This document shows, piece by piece, positions 30,939 through 43,214 of a stretch of 64,000 bases of DNA; within the stretch, counting starts at the first letter, position 1, and the number at the start of each line of letters is the position of its first letter. The DNA is from Rhynchopus euleeides (lineage: Eukaryota; Euglenozoa; Diplonemea; Diplonemida; Diplonemidae), in NCBI GenBank assembly GCA_963210315.1, contig OY723241.1, positions 558,001 to 622,000 on the forward strand. The letters are read 5' to 3'. Under the pieces are notes generated by a model. It had not been told where the DNA came from and ran no database searches. It worked only from the letters and a program-made list of their open reading frames with translations. A program made the position numbers and the translations under genes.

Positions 30939-32272
30939 GGTGGTGGCCTGAGGGAGAGGGGTGTGGGGTGTGGGGTGTGGGACCAAGCAGCGGTCCCGCC
31001 CTTGGGTTCCCCGGCCCTGTGTCCGCCCTGTGCCTGTGGGTGGATGGTCGATGATAAGAAATTCTGTTTGCTTTTTTTTGAAAAAAAGAGCGCTCCAGTT
31101 CAAAAAGGTTTTAAAGAAATCAGCTATGCATCTGCATGCATCTGTCACAAGATGGTCATCATCCACAGCTGGCAGGTCAGGACCCTCAAAGTTAGCAACA
31201 TTGTGCCTTGTAGCACTCGGGAACACGGACCAAGGGTGGTATTTTCATCATGCCTGTTTGATTTGATCATCCCTCTGCTGCCGAACAGCCGCACACATGC
31301 AAGCAAACACATGCACCCCGCCTCTGCATCTCGGCGTGCTTCCGTGGCGCAAGCTCATTGCAGAGCGAAGCACAAGCACCCGGTGTAGCTGCCTTCGTCA
31401 CGTTGCCTTGTGTGTGCCTGTGGCAACACCGCACCCACACCACACATCTCGCAGTCTTCATGACCACACCGCAGGACGGAGCCACACGGCGGGAGATACA
31501 AGCAGCTTCAGAGACGACACACACAAACAACTTGAAAACAGGTTTCCGTGACGTGATGAAGATGTGTGCTCCTTCAGCATGAAACTGTCAGCGGTAAGGC
31601 AAAGTGAATCAGCACCAAGCAGAGCCCGGGTCATTGGAAAGAAGACTTGGAACCTAGTGTCTCATCAATGGATGCACGTGCCTGCAGATCGAGATTGCAG
31701 CAGTCCCGGGCTGCGAGTCAAGTGGAGGAGTGAGGGTCTCATGTGTCAGCAGATCAAATGTGTGTGTGTGTGTTGCAATCAATCAGGAGGCTTGCGCCCG
31801 CTCAGCGTGGTGCATGGTCATAATGACGATTCTCATCAGGTGCAAGTGTGTCTCTGGTCCAGAGACGATGGGACAGGAAGTCAGTGGGAATCACAAGTGT
31901 GGTGGTGCGGGTGGTGGAGAGTGGGGGCGTCGCTTCTTCGCAACTCGGTGTGGATCAGAGGCGCGGTGCAGTGCTAGAGACACACCGCGCACAACACGGG
32001 CCGAGGCGCACATGGCGCACAGTCAACTGAACAGAGATAAAGATGCAACGATGGATGGGGCGAGGTTCTGCTGCAGTGCAGCACAGAATGCGGCAAGGAA
32101 GCGAATGGACGCCGCACAGCTGTACGCTAGAGGTCTGGGACAAACAAAAAACACCTGTGGGCAGAAGAACAAAACAGCAAGAAAGCAAGCAGAACAGGCC
32201 CCAGACATTGCGTTGTGCAACCGTCGCCCGATTGAGTACGAATCAAAGATAGAAGGAAGTGTCACAACAGGC
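30939..32272. other. Intergenic, no supported gene
   Basis: Moderate-complexity sequence with CA/TG microsatellites (31430-31445, 31757-31775). No frame on either strand has domain-like composition. Confidence 0.5.
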
Positions 32273-32830
32273 TCATGTCGGGTGGGAAGGGGGAAGGGAG
32301 GGTGTGGTTAGTAAAGCAGACAACAGCAAGGCACGCTGTTGTGGTTGTGTGTTGTTGAGGAGGAAGGGAAGAGGGAAGAAGTGCTTCACAGGGTTGCGTC
32401 TCAGCAGAAGAGCAAGAAGGCATGCGGCCAGGTCACGCTGCCTCTTGTCGCCGTTCAGCAGCTCCTCCAGCACGCGCGCTACATCCCCGTTGTGCTTCCA
32501 CACGAGTGCACGCAGCGCCTCCGTCACCTCGAAGCCCATCATCTGCAGTGCACGCACGGAGTCCGAGTCCGACTCTGGCTCCGGCGCCTCCAAAGTCAAC
32601 TGTAACTCCGGCTGCGGGTCAGCACACACGACAGACACTGCAGGCACAGCCTCGGGGACGACTTGCTGCGGGTGAGGGTCGGCCACTACACCCACCACCA
32701 GGTGCTCCGCCTCGTCCTCGCGCACAACGTCTGCCTCCTGCACGTCCACCTCCTGGAACACACGGCGTGGACAGTGCGGCCCGTGCTTCCCACCCTTTTT
32801 CGCGCACCGTCTGCAGCAGTGTGTCGTGTG
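32273..32830 (-). CDS. UBA-domain protein, C-terminal part (upstream frame unresolved)
   Basis: In the frame ending at 32273, a KHGPHC motif is followed by an acidic Val/Asp/Glu-rich linker, then a UBA-type three-helix domain (VRALQMMGFEV...ALVWKHNGDVARVLEELL) and a hydrophobic tail ending at the stop. UBA domains bind ubiquitin or polyubiquitin. The upper limit given here is where this frame stops looking protein-like. Upstream, related coding modules continue in other frames (32830-33180). The true gene may use small introns or be damaged by frameshifts. No start codon could be fixed. Confidence 0.55.
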   Translation of the reverse strand, partial: HTTHCCRRCAKKGGKHGPHCPRRVFQEVDVQEADVVREDEAEHLVVGVVADPHPQQVVPEAVPAVSVVCADPQPELQLTLEAPEPESDSDSVRALQMMGFEVTEALRALVWKHNGDVARVLEELLNGDKRQRDLAACLLALLLRRNPVKHFFPLPFLLNNTQPQQRALLLSALLTTPSLPPSHPT

Positions 32831-33180
32831 CACGCCTGTGATCTGGAACGCACACCCACTCCTTCTGCAGCTGTGCAACCTCCTCGTCGCTGCTGGAGCT
32901 GTCGGCCACCTTGCCGGCAGCCTGTGCGGCAGCCCGCGCTGGCAACGCGGCCGGTGTGAGTGTGCGTGTGCAGGTGCCCTCCTCCGCACAGCGCCGGCCG
33001 TGCTTCCCCGGATGGTTTCACACTCCGCCTGCAGCACGCCTGCTGTTTCTGCACCTGCTCCACATCAGAGTCAGATGAAGTGGCAGCCGCAGCGTCGGTG
33101 TTCGCGTTGCTGCACCTGCGGCCGTGCTTCCCCGGGTGATTCACACTCAGCCTGCTGCACGCCTGCTGCACCGCGTTGCA
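32780..33180 (-). repeat. Three diverged copies of a KHGRRC coding module, out of frame
   Basis: Minus-strand copies near 33155-33035, 33030-32865 and 32825-32720 each contain CTGCAG-type sequence, GGGAAGCACGG and an acidic Ser/Asp/Glu segment (TSSDSDVEQVQK; DSSSSDEEVAQLQKE). Copy 2 has one extra base (GTGAAACCATCC versus GTGAATCACCC), which breaks the frame, and a stop codon precedes its KHGRRC frame. This looks like tandem exon duplication followed by decay, or an unusual intron arrangement. Confidence 0.5.
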
Positions 33181-33199
33181 CCATTGCGGGCACCTGGGT

Positions 33200-35750
33200 G
33201 TGCAGGACACCAAACGGTGCCACCGCATAGGCGATTCTGCAGTTGCTTTGCTTTTCCAACAGGTGATGGGTGGGTGGGGGGGCGGGGGAGGGAGGGGGTG
33301 GGGGCCTGAATGCATCTTCCATTACTCACAGTCCACCTACCGTGCCACACGCCACCTTAGAACACCCCTTGCCCTGCAACAGCAGGGGGGTCGGGGGAGG
33401 TGTTTCCGGCACGGATTGATTTGTCCCCGTTTTTGAAGGAAACTGACGAACACACTCTTTGACCTGTCTTGAATATCCCTGGGCTGCCGTATTATTTGTG
33501 CATTTTTGACGTACAGTCACCATGGGTCGTCTGTAGCGCTCTGGCGGGGCTCGTGTCTTTCCCTTGTTTCAAGACGTGCGCCCACCAACTTTTCCTTCTT
33601 TATGATAACACAAATCTTCGTATGGCAAGAAGAGCCCATTGTCACAACCGAGGGGTGGGGCGCTGTGACAAGCTCAATTGTCACTCCTACCAGCACATAA
33701 AAATGCAAACAAAAAGGCGACACATGCATTGACCTGGTGACACCCCGTGCCTCCGTTATTGCTCTACATCAGTTCGTTCTGAAAGGGGGGAAGAGAGGGG
33801 GTTTTTAACCCCACCACCGCACCATAGAATACACTCGAGCGCAGCGCAAGCCAGCAAAGACCGAACGACAGCATCGCAACCTGCCCTGCCGAAACCTAGT
33901 AATTTCAGACGACAGATGCGGCGCAACTTCCCTTCGGCTTCGCCACACGGGTGGTTTTCACAAGTTCACAGTAAAAAAAAATGTCGATTGGACAGAGCCC
34001 CGATGGAGCGGTATGGACGGGGACAACACAACAGAACAGCCAGATAGGACCAAACCAGATGAAGGGCGGGGATGGGTGGGGGTGGGGTGGGGGGTGGGTA
34101 CGAGTGAAAACCCAAGCAAATAATATGGGCACGTGATGTCGAAGAGGGCAAGGCTTTAGGATCTCTGCAGGGTTAGAGCGGAGGTAGTTTGGTTTCGTGT
34201 GATAATAACAAAAAAGGGAGTGGGGGGCAGGACGCACATCGAACCCGACAACGGAAGCCCCGGTGCAAAGCACGCGCAATGTTTCAGGGAGCGGCGCCTA
34301 CCCGGGCTCAGCCAATACCGGGGTTTCGGATGTGCCTCCACCCCTTCTGTCACCTGTCGAAGGCTGCGCATAACCTGCGTGCACAATGCGCAATGGCAAG
34401 GCAGTACGGTGGGGTGGGGGGTGGTGAGAGCGGGCCGTTTCTAATCATTTGAAACGGGAGGGGGGGGGGGTTTTTTTGAAATGGGAGCTTTTTGAGGGAT
34501 GTGCTCGCAGCACAAAAAAAGCCAAGGTGTTTTTTTTGTGCGGCCTGTGTGGTTGTCTTCGTCGTTTGTCTTCTTCGACCGGACATCCCCTTCTTCTGGA
34601 GACACCGATCTACACCATGAACCTCGAGCTGATGCTGGAGCTTTCGGGAGCCTCTGCGAGTGGGTGGCCACGTTTTCTTTGGTGGACGCACCCAAAAGAA
34701 AATAAAGAAATAGAAAAAACCCGTGTGGGGAGGTGTGCCCCCCCCCAGTAGCAAAACCCTTGCAGAACCCTGCCCAGACCCTCCCCAGCTCCCCGCCCCT
34801 TTTCCCTTTGGCGTCAACAGCCACCCAGCCTTACGTTCTGCCCCGGCGCTTTTCCCCTCCCTACCTCCCCTGCACCAACCAGCCCCGCCCGGATCATAAT
34901 TCTGCTTCCCGCCCCCACATCAGGCCAGGATAGGTAGGATAACAGACAAGCCCAAACGGAGGTTTTGGGAATGAGCGAACTCCCTCTCTCTCTCCCTCTC
35001 TTTGGTATCGAGTGTCGACAAAGCCACAAAATAGGTTTGATCTGCCCTTGTCAGCCCTTTGCTGTGTGACGGGGTTTGCCTTCCTATTGTGCTGCCCGCT
35101 GCTGCCGCTGGATTTTTTTGTTCGGTACGTTCCCACCCCTGTTGAAAAGAAAAAGAAAGAAAAATCAAGGAAGCAGAAAGGAGGGCATCTGAAGCGGACC
35201 CAGATGAGAGTTGGGGTGGGTGGGTGAGAGGAGCGGAGAGGTCGGGAAAGGCTTTCCCATATCTTTTGAAATGCGCAGGGTGGGGAGTTGGTCTATCATT
35301 GCATCAAAGCGAAACCACCCCATCCCGCCGAATCGGTATTGCCACACTCCGACACATGTGCCGGAATCATGCAGGAATCATGGGGGCTGTGGAACGGAAG
35401 ATCTCAGCGACAGCCGCAACTCCATACATGGGTGTTGGACGGGAGGTCCAAGTAGGGTGGTGTGCGAGGTGTTTGGTTGTTGTAGGTAGGAGGTTCGTTG
35501 TGAAGGGGTGGGGGTGGGGGGTGGGGCGGGGTGGAAGCAGGCGGCGGCGTGTGCGTGCGTGCCGTCATACAGCCACACCCAACAACAATAAGCACTCAAC
35601 GAGGACCACCACGGCATGGGAAAGAGAATGTCAAGGGGAAGCACGGCGGCCTGTTTTCCCACTCACATAACAAGAGGATATTCATCGCACATCACACAGT
35701 CATCACCCTGAAAGGCAACTCGGCTGTACAGGCACTACGTTGAGCACAAG
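33200..35750. other. Intergenic, low complexity
   Basis: Contains GGGTGGG tracts (33265-33302, 34060-34100, 35500-35530), a CT microsatellite (34981-35000) and no supportable gene on either strand. Confidence 0.5.
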
Positions 35751-36299
35751 TCAGAGCATACATTCGGCGGTATACCCGGTATGTACCGGGTATTTTCGGT
35801 ATTTTCGGTATTTTGGGTATACCCGGTAGATACCGGGTATACCGAAAAAAAAATCGTTATCCCCGGTATGTACCGGGTATCGACCCGGTATACCCGGTAT
35901 TACTGGTATCCTACCCGGTATACCAGATGCATATCTGTGACATACTGGTGATCCTATGTGTACATAGTGGACTTCCGCTGGTGAGGGGGTGCTGGAAGCG
36001 GGTGTTTGGGCGGACCTGATCTTCAGGTATCCAACACCTTCTTTCAGACACCCCTGAACAGGTGTTTTTCGGCAAAAATGGGTGGAAAACCATCCAGACG
36101 AGGTCCTTGGGTGATTGGTCCTTGGGGTTCACTGGGCCGAAGCTTCATCCGAGCTTCGCACTGAGTCAGCTCAGACCTATGGCATTCATCCCCTCAGATT
36201 CAGAACAGGAGCCCAGAACTGCGCAAACCCGAAAGCTCTCCTTCCGCACCAGTTGCATCCGCTGATTATGGGTCCTGTGTGACGATGGCTCATAGAACA

Positions 36300-36640
36300 T
36301 ACGGCTACACGGTGGACAGGACGCGATGTCCCATGTGGGATATCCCACATGGGAGATGGTCGCTATCCCACAGGGGAGGTGTACGTGTTCCCCCCTGGGA
36401 GAACGTACGCCGAGAACCGATGGGAGAATGTCGGTCCTCCCAGGGGGACGTGCCACCTCCTTTATGGGACATCTAGGAGGATAACCTACATTCTCCTATC
36501 GGTTCTCCCAGGGGAGAACCGATAGGAGAGCGTAGACTATCCTAGATGTAGGTGAGAACACGTACGCCTCCCCTATGGGAGATGGTCGCCGTGGGATGGC
36601 CCATCCAGTTCGCCCATGCGGATATCCCATACGTCATGTA
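36300..36640. repeat. Palindrome cluster within E4
   Basis: 36329-36354 is a perfect 26-bp palindrome built from TCCCATGTGGGAT. 36493-36509 and 36512-36528 are perfect 17-bp inverted arms (CTCCTATCGGTTCTCCC) around AG. Other blocks such as CTCCCATCGG/CCGATGGGAG, TCCCACAGGGGA and TCCTAGATG/CATCTAGGA recur between them. The DNA could extrude several hairpins. Confidence 0.8.
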
Positions 36641-38239
36641 CACCCTATACCACCACCAAAGCTCATTTGAGAGAAACTGCAACAGACGTCAACCTGAATA
36701 TATACAGGGCAGGGTTCCACGCTGCCTTCCTCCGGCATGCATGGCACACACCGGATGGGGATGCCTTCAGTGTAGCTACTTTGTGAGTGTGAACCACACT
36801 ATCATCGGTGGAGAAACCAGTCAGAAGGGTCGGCGCCGGGGTAGACGGTAGGTGCGAGGACTCAGCTACTCGACAGACTCCAAAATAGTGTCTTTGACCA
36901 AAGGACAATACCCGCCTGTCATGATCCCGTACCACAGAGACCCGTGCGTCTGCATACGTTTGTGATGACGGGGGATGGAACCTGCCTAGACCTAGCTCCA
37001 GGAACCAACGGCAACTCGGTGCCGTGGTGAAAAGCGTGTTCCCTTCTTCCTGACCTGCCATGATGATACATTGACGCTAACCACCCACATGTGAACACGC
37101 TACAGCTAGGACACACAGAAAGAAGCAATGACTATCGCGTTACTAAACAGGCACACGGCACAGGAGGTTTGAGGGCCGCCGGAGGACACGGTAGTGAATA
37201 TCTGTCCAGTCTGTATTCCCTCGGGTTTGCGATGCTTGGAAGGAGGAAGGCTTCGCTGTCCCGCAGCCCGACCAGCAGGAGATCACTGGTCCTTGAGGGT
37301 TCATATTCAGGGCTTCACATGCCCCTGGCTTGTACAATCGTGGACAGCTGCAGCCACCCATAGCACATAAAGTGATCACCCAAGGAACTCGAGGAGTTCA
37401 AGCTGTTGAACCTGAACCAGAGGGCGACAAGCAGAGTGAATACTATGCAAATCACTGATCCGTCGTGTCCCCCTTGGACCACATTAAACTCTTCTTCCTC
37501 CCACGCCTGCTTTGGCGGCTGGTAGGATGAATATGAAGGCGACGACGATGCCCGCGACTCTGTATGAACATCTCTATGAAGAGTGGTGGAAAAGGGGTTT
37601 GGGTGCCTTCTTTGTGGCATTGGGCGGCATTGCTGCGCATGAGAAGGCTGGGTTTTCTCCCTGTCGGTGGGTGTCGGTGGGTAGTGACCTTCTCTGTATT
37701 GCTGGGTTCTTCGCTCGCAACAGGCAAGCGTTGTTATCCCAAAAAATGGGTGTTTCGACCGCCTGCGCGTGCTCTAGGTGAAGTTCTGCACAGAGAGTAC
37801 ATATTTTTGTCGGATTCCAACCTAATCTGGGTCGGTTGTGTGGTATATTTGCCCCAGGATCCGGGTTTTCAGGCCAAATACCCGTCGGATACCGGGAAAA
37901 TAACAGTATTTTTTGGCCAAAATTCAAAAAAATTGCCCTGGAGGCGGTCTGACAGCCCATTTTTGCGAGAAACCATGCATGCTGCTAAATGTGAGATTTT
38001 TGGGCCAAATTTCGGAATCCCAATACATTTTTTTTGGGGGCGAGTTTGTTAGGAAAATGGGGGTGGCACAGTGTCGTTCTTCCACACAAGAGGGTCGTTT
38101 TTGGCATCAACGGTTCAAACTCTCTTCACGGCGACCCTACTCAAATTTTTTTGAGTTATTGGGGGCCATTTACTGTGCGTCAAAGTGTCGACGATTGGCC
38201 ACCTTTGGTGCCGTGGCTGGTGGGTGGCCATGGGCACAC

Positions 38240-38461
38240 GCTACAAGGGGGGTCTGGGGGGCAGAGCCCCCCAGCCGCCGGAGGCCACGGTAGTGAACAT
38301 CTGTTCATTGTGGGCGTAGATTCTGTGTGAGTTGGCTGCGTCCTCCTGAGGCCTGAGGCTACTGGAGTGGTTGGATTCCCTGACTTGATGGGTATCGAAG
38401 GGCTCCAGGGGGGTCTGGGGGGCGGAGCCCCCCAGCCGCCGGAGGCCACGGTAGCGAGCAT
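38240..38461. repeat. Shared hairpin module, copies 2 and 3
   Basis: Two copies about 165 bp apart of the 60-bp block seen at 18110: GTCTGGGGGGC-GGAGCCCCCCAG hairpin followed by CCGCCGGAGGCCACGGTAG. A partial third copy of the downstream half lies at 37168-37203. Confidence 0.75.
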
Positions 38462-39061
38462 ATGTTCCTGCAAAACCTTCGACGTCGACAGTCGAACCAG
38501 TGTAGCCGGGTTGCCGCTTTTTTATGGGGGGTGGAAACCCAAAATCACCGGGTCGACGGCCGACGCTTAGCGACATGCCTGCCACCGGGTGGGTGGGTGG
38601 GTGGGGGGGCTGCGCCCACCCACCCCCACCCACCCAATCTCGCCCCCAAAAAAAATGCACATATCTCGCCACCAAAAAAAATGCGAGGACCCCGAAAGTC
38701 CCAATCCCAATATCATTTAGCAGCAAGCATGCGAGAAACTCGTACAGGAATTTTTTTCCAGAACATTCTGTCCAGCCAGAGGGCCAGAAAGTCACCAGAA
38801 CGTGGTCCAAACGGGTCACCCCAGAAATACCGAAAATACCCGGTACATACCCGGTACATACCGGGTATAACGCCGAATGTATGTCAGAGTGTACGGAAAA
38901 GGGGTTGCCACAACGTTGCCACCACCGGCCTTCATCGCGGACAAGGTTTCCTGGTGAAAAAAAAATCCCGGCTGACACAAAATTTGCGTGCCCAAAGCAG
39001 ATGCACCCCTGCGCCGCACGACCTGAGAACAGCCTCGCTGAGAAGCCCCTGCCGCCTTTAT

Positions 39062-39777
39062 TGAACGATTTTTGAACGATTTTTGGCCGTGCTCGTAGCA
39101 TTCCCCGTAGAGGGGGTCGCTATTTCGTGTTCTCCTGGCCGCACGGAGGCATTGCCTTACGTCGCCTCTTCCTCTTTTCCTTTGGTGGTGTGTTGGTCTG
39201 GCACAGAGGGCGGGACCGTGCTGATATGCACAGTGACGACTCTCCCTTTTGTTTTGTGCCCGCCTCCACCGAGATTCGGCTGATGCCTCTCAGACTGGGG
39301 GCGGGCGGTCGCCGACGCTGACGCGCCTGGCGGCCTGTGGTAAGTGACGTGGGGCTGGGATGGGGGGGGGGGGGTGCTGGGAGGTCGGGCCGAAGCCCTT
39401 GTTCTCTGATGATGTTATTTGGTTCACGCGTTCAGGTAGTCCTTCTCGCCGTGCTCCGTTACCCCTGCCTCGGCCAGGTAGCGCAGCGCCTCCTTGCAGT
39501 TGTGCAACAGCAGGTTGTGCACGTTTGTGGCTGTGAGGTGGTGTCGGGCCGACGCTGTCGCGGGGCAGCCGAAGAAGAGGTGCTTCAGTGAGACCCCAGG
39601 CGGGGGGTGGCCCGGCGCATGCTTCAGGCAGGGTTGGCAAGGTGGTTGTGCCGTGCCCGGGATGTCATGGTCGTAGACCAGGCGGTGGTGGTCGGCCCGG
39701 AGTCGGCGGATGGTGGTTTCCCCTAAGCGGGTGAGTCCCTCCATGCGGAGGTCGGGGCGTTGCAGTCGCGTCTCCCC
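39062..39777 (-). mobile_element. 5'-truncated second copy of the RNase H retroelement
   Basis: Nearly identical to 20418-21130, including the ATCGTTCAAAA tail (here two copies at 39062-39085) and the last 106 codons of the RNase H ORF (39424-39744). It stops abruptly within GCGTCTCCCC at 39777. Few differences from copy 1 imply recent activity. Confidence 0.85.
39424..39777 (-). pseudogene. Truncated RNase H ORF
   Basis: Corresponds to the C-terminal Cys/His-rich part of the protein at 20780-21841 (HLFFGCPATASARHH). The catalytic RNase H domain is missing because of 5' truncation, so it is not functional. Confidence 0.8.
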
Positions 39778-40055
39778 TTATTTGTGGCTAGGTTATGGCA
39801 GGATTGGATCCTAGAGTGCGGCACAGAAGAGAACCAGAATAGGCAGGTTGGTCGATCCGCCGTGCCTCTGAGCAGCAGCGGATAGCGCGCACACGTTATG
39901 TTTGTGCGCACGAGCGGCAGTGTGGTGTGGCCCGGTGAAGGGCGTTGCTGTGAAAATGGTGGTTTGTATGTTGCTCTCTCAAGACACACTGCGCGCGCGT
40001 TACGCACCCACCGACTCTTTCGCTGTGTGACAACCACAAACAAATTGTTTGGACC

Positions 40056-40221
40056 GGAAATCGTACTCCTTTCGCTATAATAAGAAACACCCCGCCCAGC
40101 AACTGCAAAAAGGCAGATCCGGGCTACTTTTCGCTGAGCGCACTCCTGTGTCAAAGGCTGTGTAAGCCCCTGTGAAGTGGCATGAAGGTGATCCTTATAA
40201 AGCTTCAGTCGTACGATTTCC
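40056..40221. repeat. Dispersed short family, GTACGATTTCC ends, copy 3
   Basis: Stand-alone copy: GGAAATCGTACTCCTTT ... GTCGTACGATTTCC, followed by a short direct repeat of CGCGACTTCGCTACGCTTCG also seen after copy 4. It shares internal GAGCGCACTCCTG and GTGAAGTGGCATGA with 61744-61905. Confidence 0.75.
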
Positions 40222-40261
40222 TTCGCTACTCCGCGACTTCGCTACGCTTCGTCGCTCGTAA

Positions 40262-43200
40262 CTGGTAAAAAAATCGGGATTTCCCTCTCTCACGATAACA
40301 GGAGAAGTACGCCAAAAACACACCATCTTCGGCACCGCGTCCGGACCCCCCCCCCCCCACGAGCTGGTTTCGTTTGTCGCTGTTGAGCGCCGGACAGAAA
40401 AAATCACACGTTCTGTTGATACGCATCTTTTTCAGGGGCACCGACAACGAGGGGCGGGTGGGTGGTGTGTATGTTGGGGAGGGATTGTTTTTTTTCTTTC
40501 TTTTTGGAAAGAACCTGCGGCACCACCATGAGGCAACTGGCGGCACCCCCCAGCACGCCGATTCCGCATTTGGATAACCGACACGTAGCTGCTGCCACTC
40601 GAGAGAGACGTGAGGGGGGGGAGGGAAGCCTTTTGAGGGGGCCACCCCTCCCTCCCCCCACCATAACAACACTGGATTCATTTTTTTCCCTCTGGGCGGC
40701 GCGGGCACTTTCTTCGTTTGTAGTCAATTGCCAGCTGATAAAATGACCCGCCATTTTTTTGTTTCTTTTTCGCGATTCCGACAACCACTAACCGGCGTGC
40801 GAGACGACGACCAGGGCATGTGGCGTCCACATCGTTTTTTTTGGGGCCGGTGCTCTATGCGTCTGACGTAACCAGCCCAACGTTATGCAGGAAAGCATCT
40901 TGATGTGCTTGGCAATATCAGCAGCGAGAGTTAGGGAATGGGGGGGGGGGGGTAAAAAGTTAGGAATATATATGTTTGGCACCGGGCCGCCCTCCGTTAG
41001 GGAAGGGCAGCGGTGGCGCCTCGTGGTGGTAATTACATAACGCAACAGATCAACAACGACAACGACAATCAACAAAAAGGGGGGTGTGTGTTGGTTTTGG
41101 CTGGAATTAGGTATGGTATGGTTCCCCAAACAGGCCGTTGGGCCAGTTGTCTCGATGAGATCGCTTCCCCGCCGTTATTTCCAACACCCTCTCCCGTTGC
41201 CTTGGGTTAGGGAATATCTTCCCCCCAATGACGAGAGGCGGTTTTTAGTTCTTTTGAGCTGCTCTTCCTGCATGCACAACGTTGCTTGTATGGGGCACTG
41301 CCTTTCTTCTTCTTTCCCTCTTCGTATTCTGTTCGACTTGAGGGGGGGTGGGAGGGGTTGTTTGAACTGCCCGGCTTTCTGAATGACCGCCCCCGCAGCG
41401 CAACACACACCAATCCCTCACGCGATTATTTTCTTGGGGGAAAGTGTCAGCCACACGTTATCACCGGAGCAATAGTTTTTTCTGTTCAGTTCAGGGCGCA
41501 TCGAGTAAACTCTGATGATGCCCCACTGCGACGACCCACCACACTCACACACCCTCCCCCACACACGTGAATCACTTTACAGCAGTATGTAACGCGCCCA
41601 ACACCCCCCCCGCCGCGCGATCAGCCATCTATTTCATGCTGGTCTCCCAACAACCACCCAGCTGAATGACAAAGTACGAAACGCCAGTGACGTACCCATT
41701 GTTGCCAGTAGCAATACCCGGCAGCGATGCGGCAGTTGGGCTGATGAGATAAGTAGATTCGGTTGCTTGGAGGGGGGCGGGGTTGATTGTCAAGAGTGAG
41801 GGGGGGGGGGGGGGGGGAGGGGTGTTGAGAAGGGGGTGGGTGGCGGAGGAGGAGGGGGGGGGGGGTGAGGTAAACACGCCAGCCCGCGGACACAGCTGAC
41901 ACTCTGATCCGGAGGGGGGATTTTTTTTCTCGGATCCGGGAAAGGAGAATTTGACGATCTGGGAGGGGACGTGAAGAGGGAGGGGGGTGGACGGGGGAGA
42001 AGTGTCAGATGACAAATGACAAACGGGATGGAATAAATCGATAAAACATCGAAGGTGACATTTGGCCTCACGACAAAATCGCAGTGTGACGAGCGGATGT
42101 GAACGGCCGCTATGTGGATAGTGTGTAGTGTTGCTCGTCATGCGACTCGCGGTAAAGCTTATACGTTGCTTGCAACGTGGCCCACCTGCCACATGCCTGC
42201 TGGTATGCCGGATGGAGGAGGGATAAGATCATGTGGGAGACAAACACGCAAAGAGCGCATGTGCCCACATAACCCGCCCACACCCCCCCCTGTTTGAGTT
42301 GCCAGCAGGCACAGGTGCCATTGCGGGCTCAACGCGCCTGGACAACACCCCACCTCCTTAACAAAGCCAAACAGCGATTCGCGGCGCCAAGCACCATTGT
42401 TTGCTTGCCCATCACGTCGCTCGCGATACACATGCGACTAGTCTTGTCGCGGCTCGCCCCCCCCCCCTGAGAGTGGCGCACACGTTGCCCCAAGACGAGG
42501 GTGCGATTCCCCCCCACCTCCCCCCCTGCCCCCCCCCCCCCTCTGGCAGACAACACGCCACTTCCGGTTTCGTTCTTTCATTCGTTTGCTTCTGCTGCTG
42601 CTGTGCTGCCACCCCCCATTCCCCCCACCACGCGACAACCATTCTTTAAGTTCTGAGATAGCTCCCGGCGCACCCCCACCCCCACCCGTATGACGGCGCT
42701 GTTTGGCCTGTCACTTTATGATAAGTATTTTGCTCGCCTGGAAAGCGGCAATCACGGGCTGGGGGTCTCTATCTGCCCCCTTGGCGCTCCGTTTGTTGTG
42801 TCCGGGCCCTGGGCTGCTTTCCGTCCACGGATTTTTAGCGGGCGACCTACATAATGGTTTCAAACATTATCGCAAACCGACCCATTCTCTGCATATGCAT
42901 ACGCGGAGACCAAGACTTATGATCCCCGCCAATTGCATGATGCTATACAGAGTAACCTCAAACCGCACGGTCCCTGAAGAACGGCGGAGAGAAGCGGTAC
43001 GTGAAGAACTGCCAGAGTGACCCAGCGTCGTACCGGGGTGTGGGTGTCGGAACATGCACCGGTGCTTCGCGGGCCCGGTTCCAAATTGCGCGGTAGAGGC
43101 ACCAGCTGTAGTGGGGGGCGGTGGGGTGGGGGTGAATGGCGGTGGTGATGTGAGAGTGGTTTGCTCCATTGAAATCAGGCGAGAGCAGCAGCAAAGCGAT
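40262..43200. other. Intergenic, low complexity
   Basis: G runs (40939-40952, 41798-41817, 41850-41866), C runs (42459-42469, 42509-42541) and no domain-bearing ORF. A block at 40300-40345 (GCCAAAAACACACCATC...TTCGGCACCG) resembles the inside of the small element at 2611-2728. Confidence 0.5.
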
Positions 43201-43214
43201 GTGGGGTATTTTTT

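Larger units (their letters stand above)
35757..38883. mobile_element. Inverted-repeat element E4 with 6-bp target duplication
   Basis: Left end CATACATTCGGCG (35757) matches the inverse of the right end CGCCGAATGTATG (38883). Both continue into repeated GGTATACCCGGTATGTACC words with TTTTCGGTATT spacers. TCAGAG flanks both sides (35751-35756 and 38884-38889), a 6-bp target-site duplication. The interior (about 2.9 kb) includes large palindromes (36329-36354, 36493-36528), copies of the G-rich hairpin module and no recognisable transposase, so it is probably non-autonomous. Confidence 0.8.
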
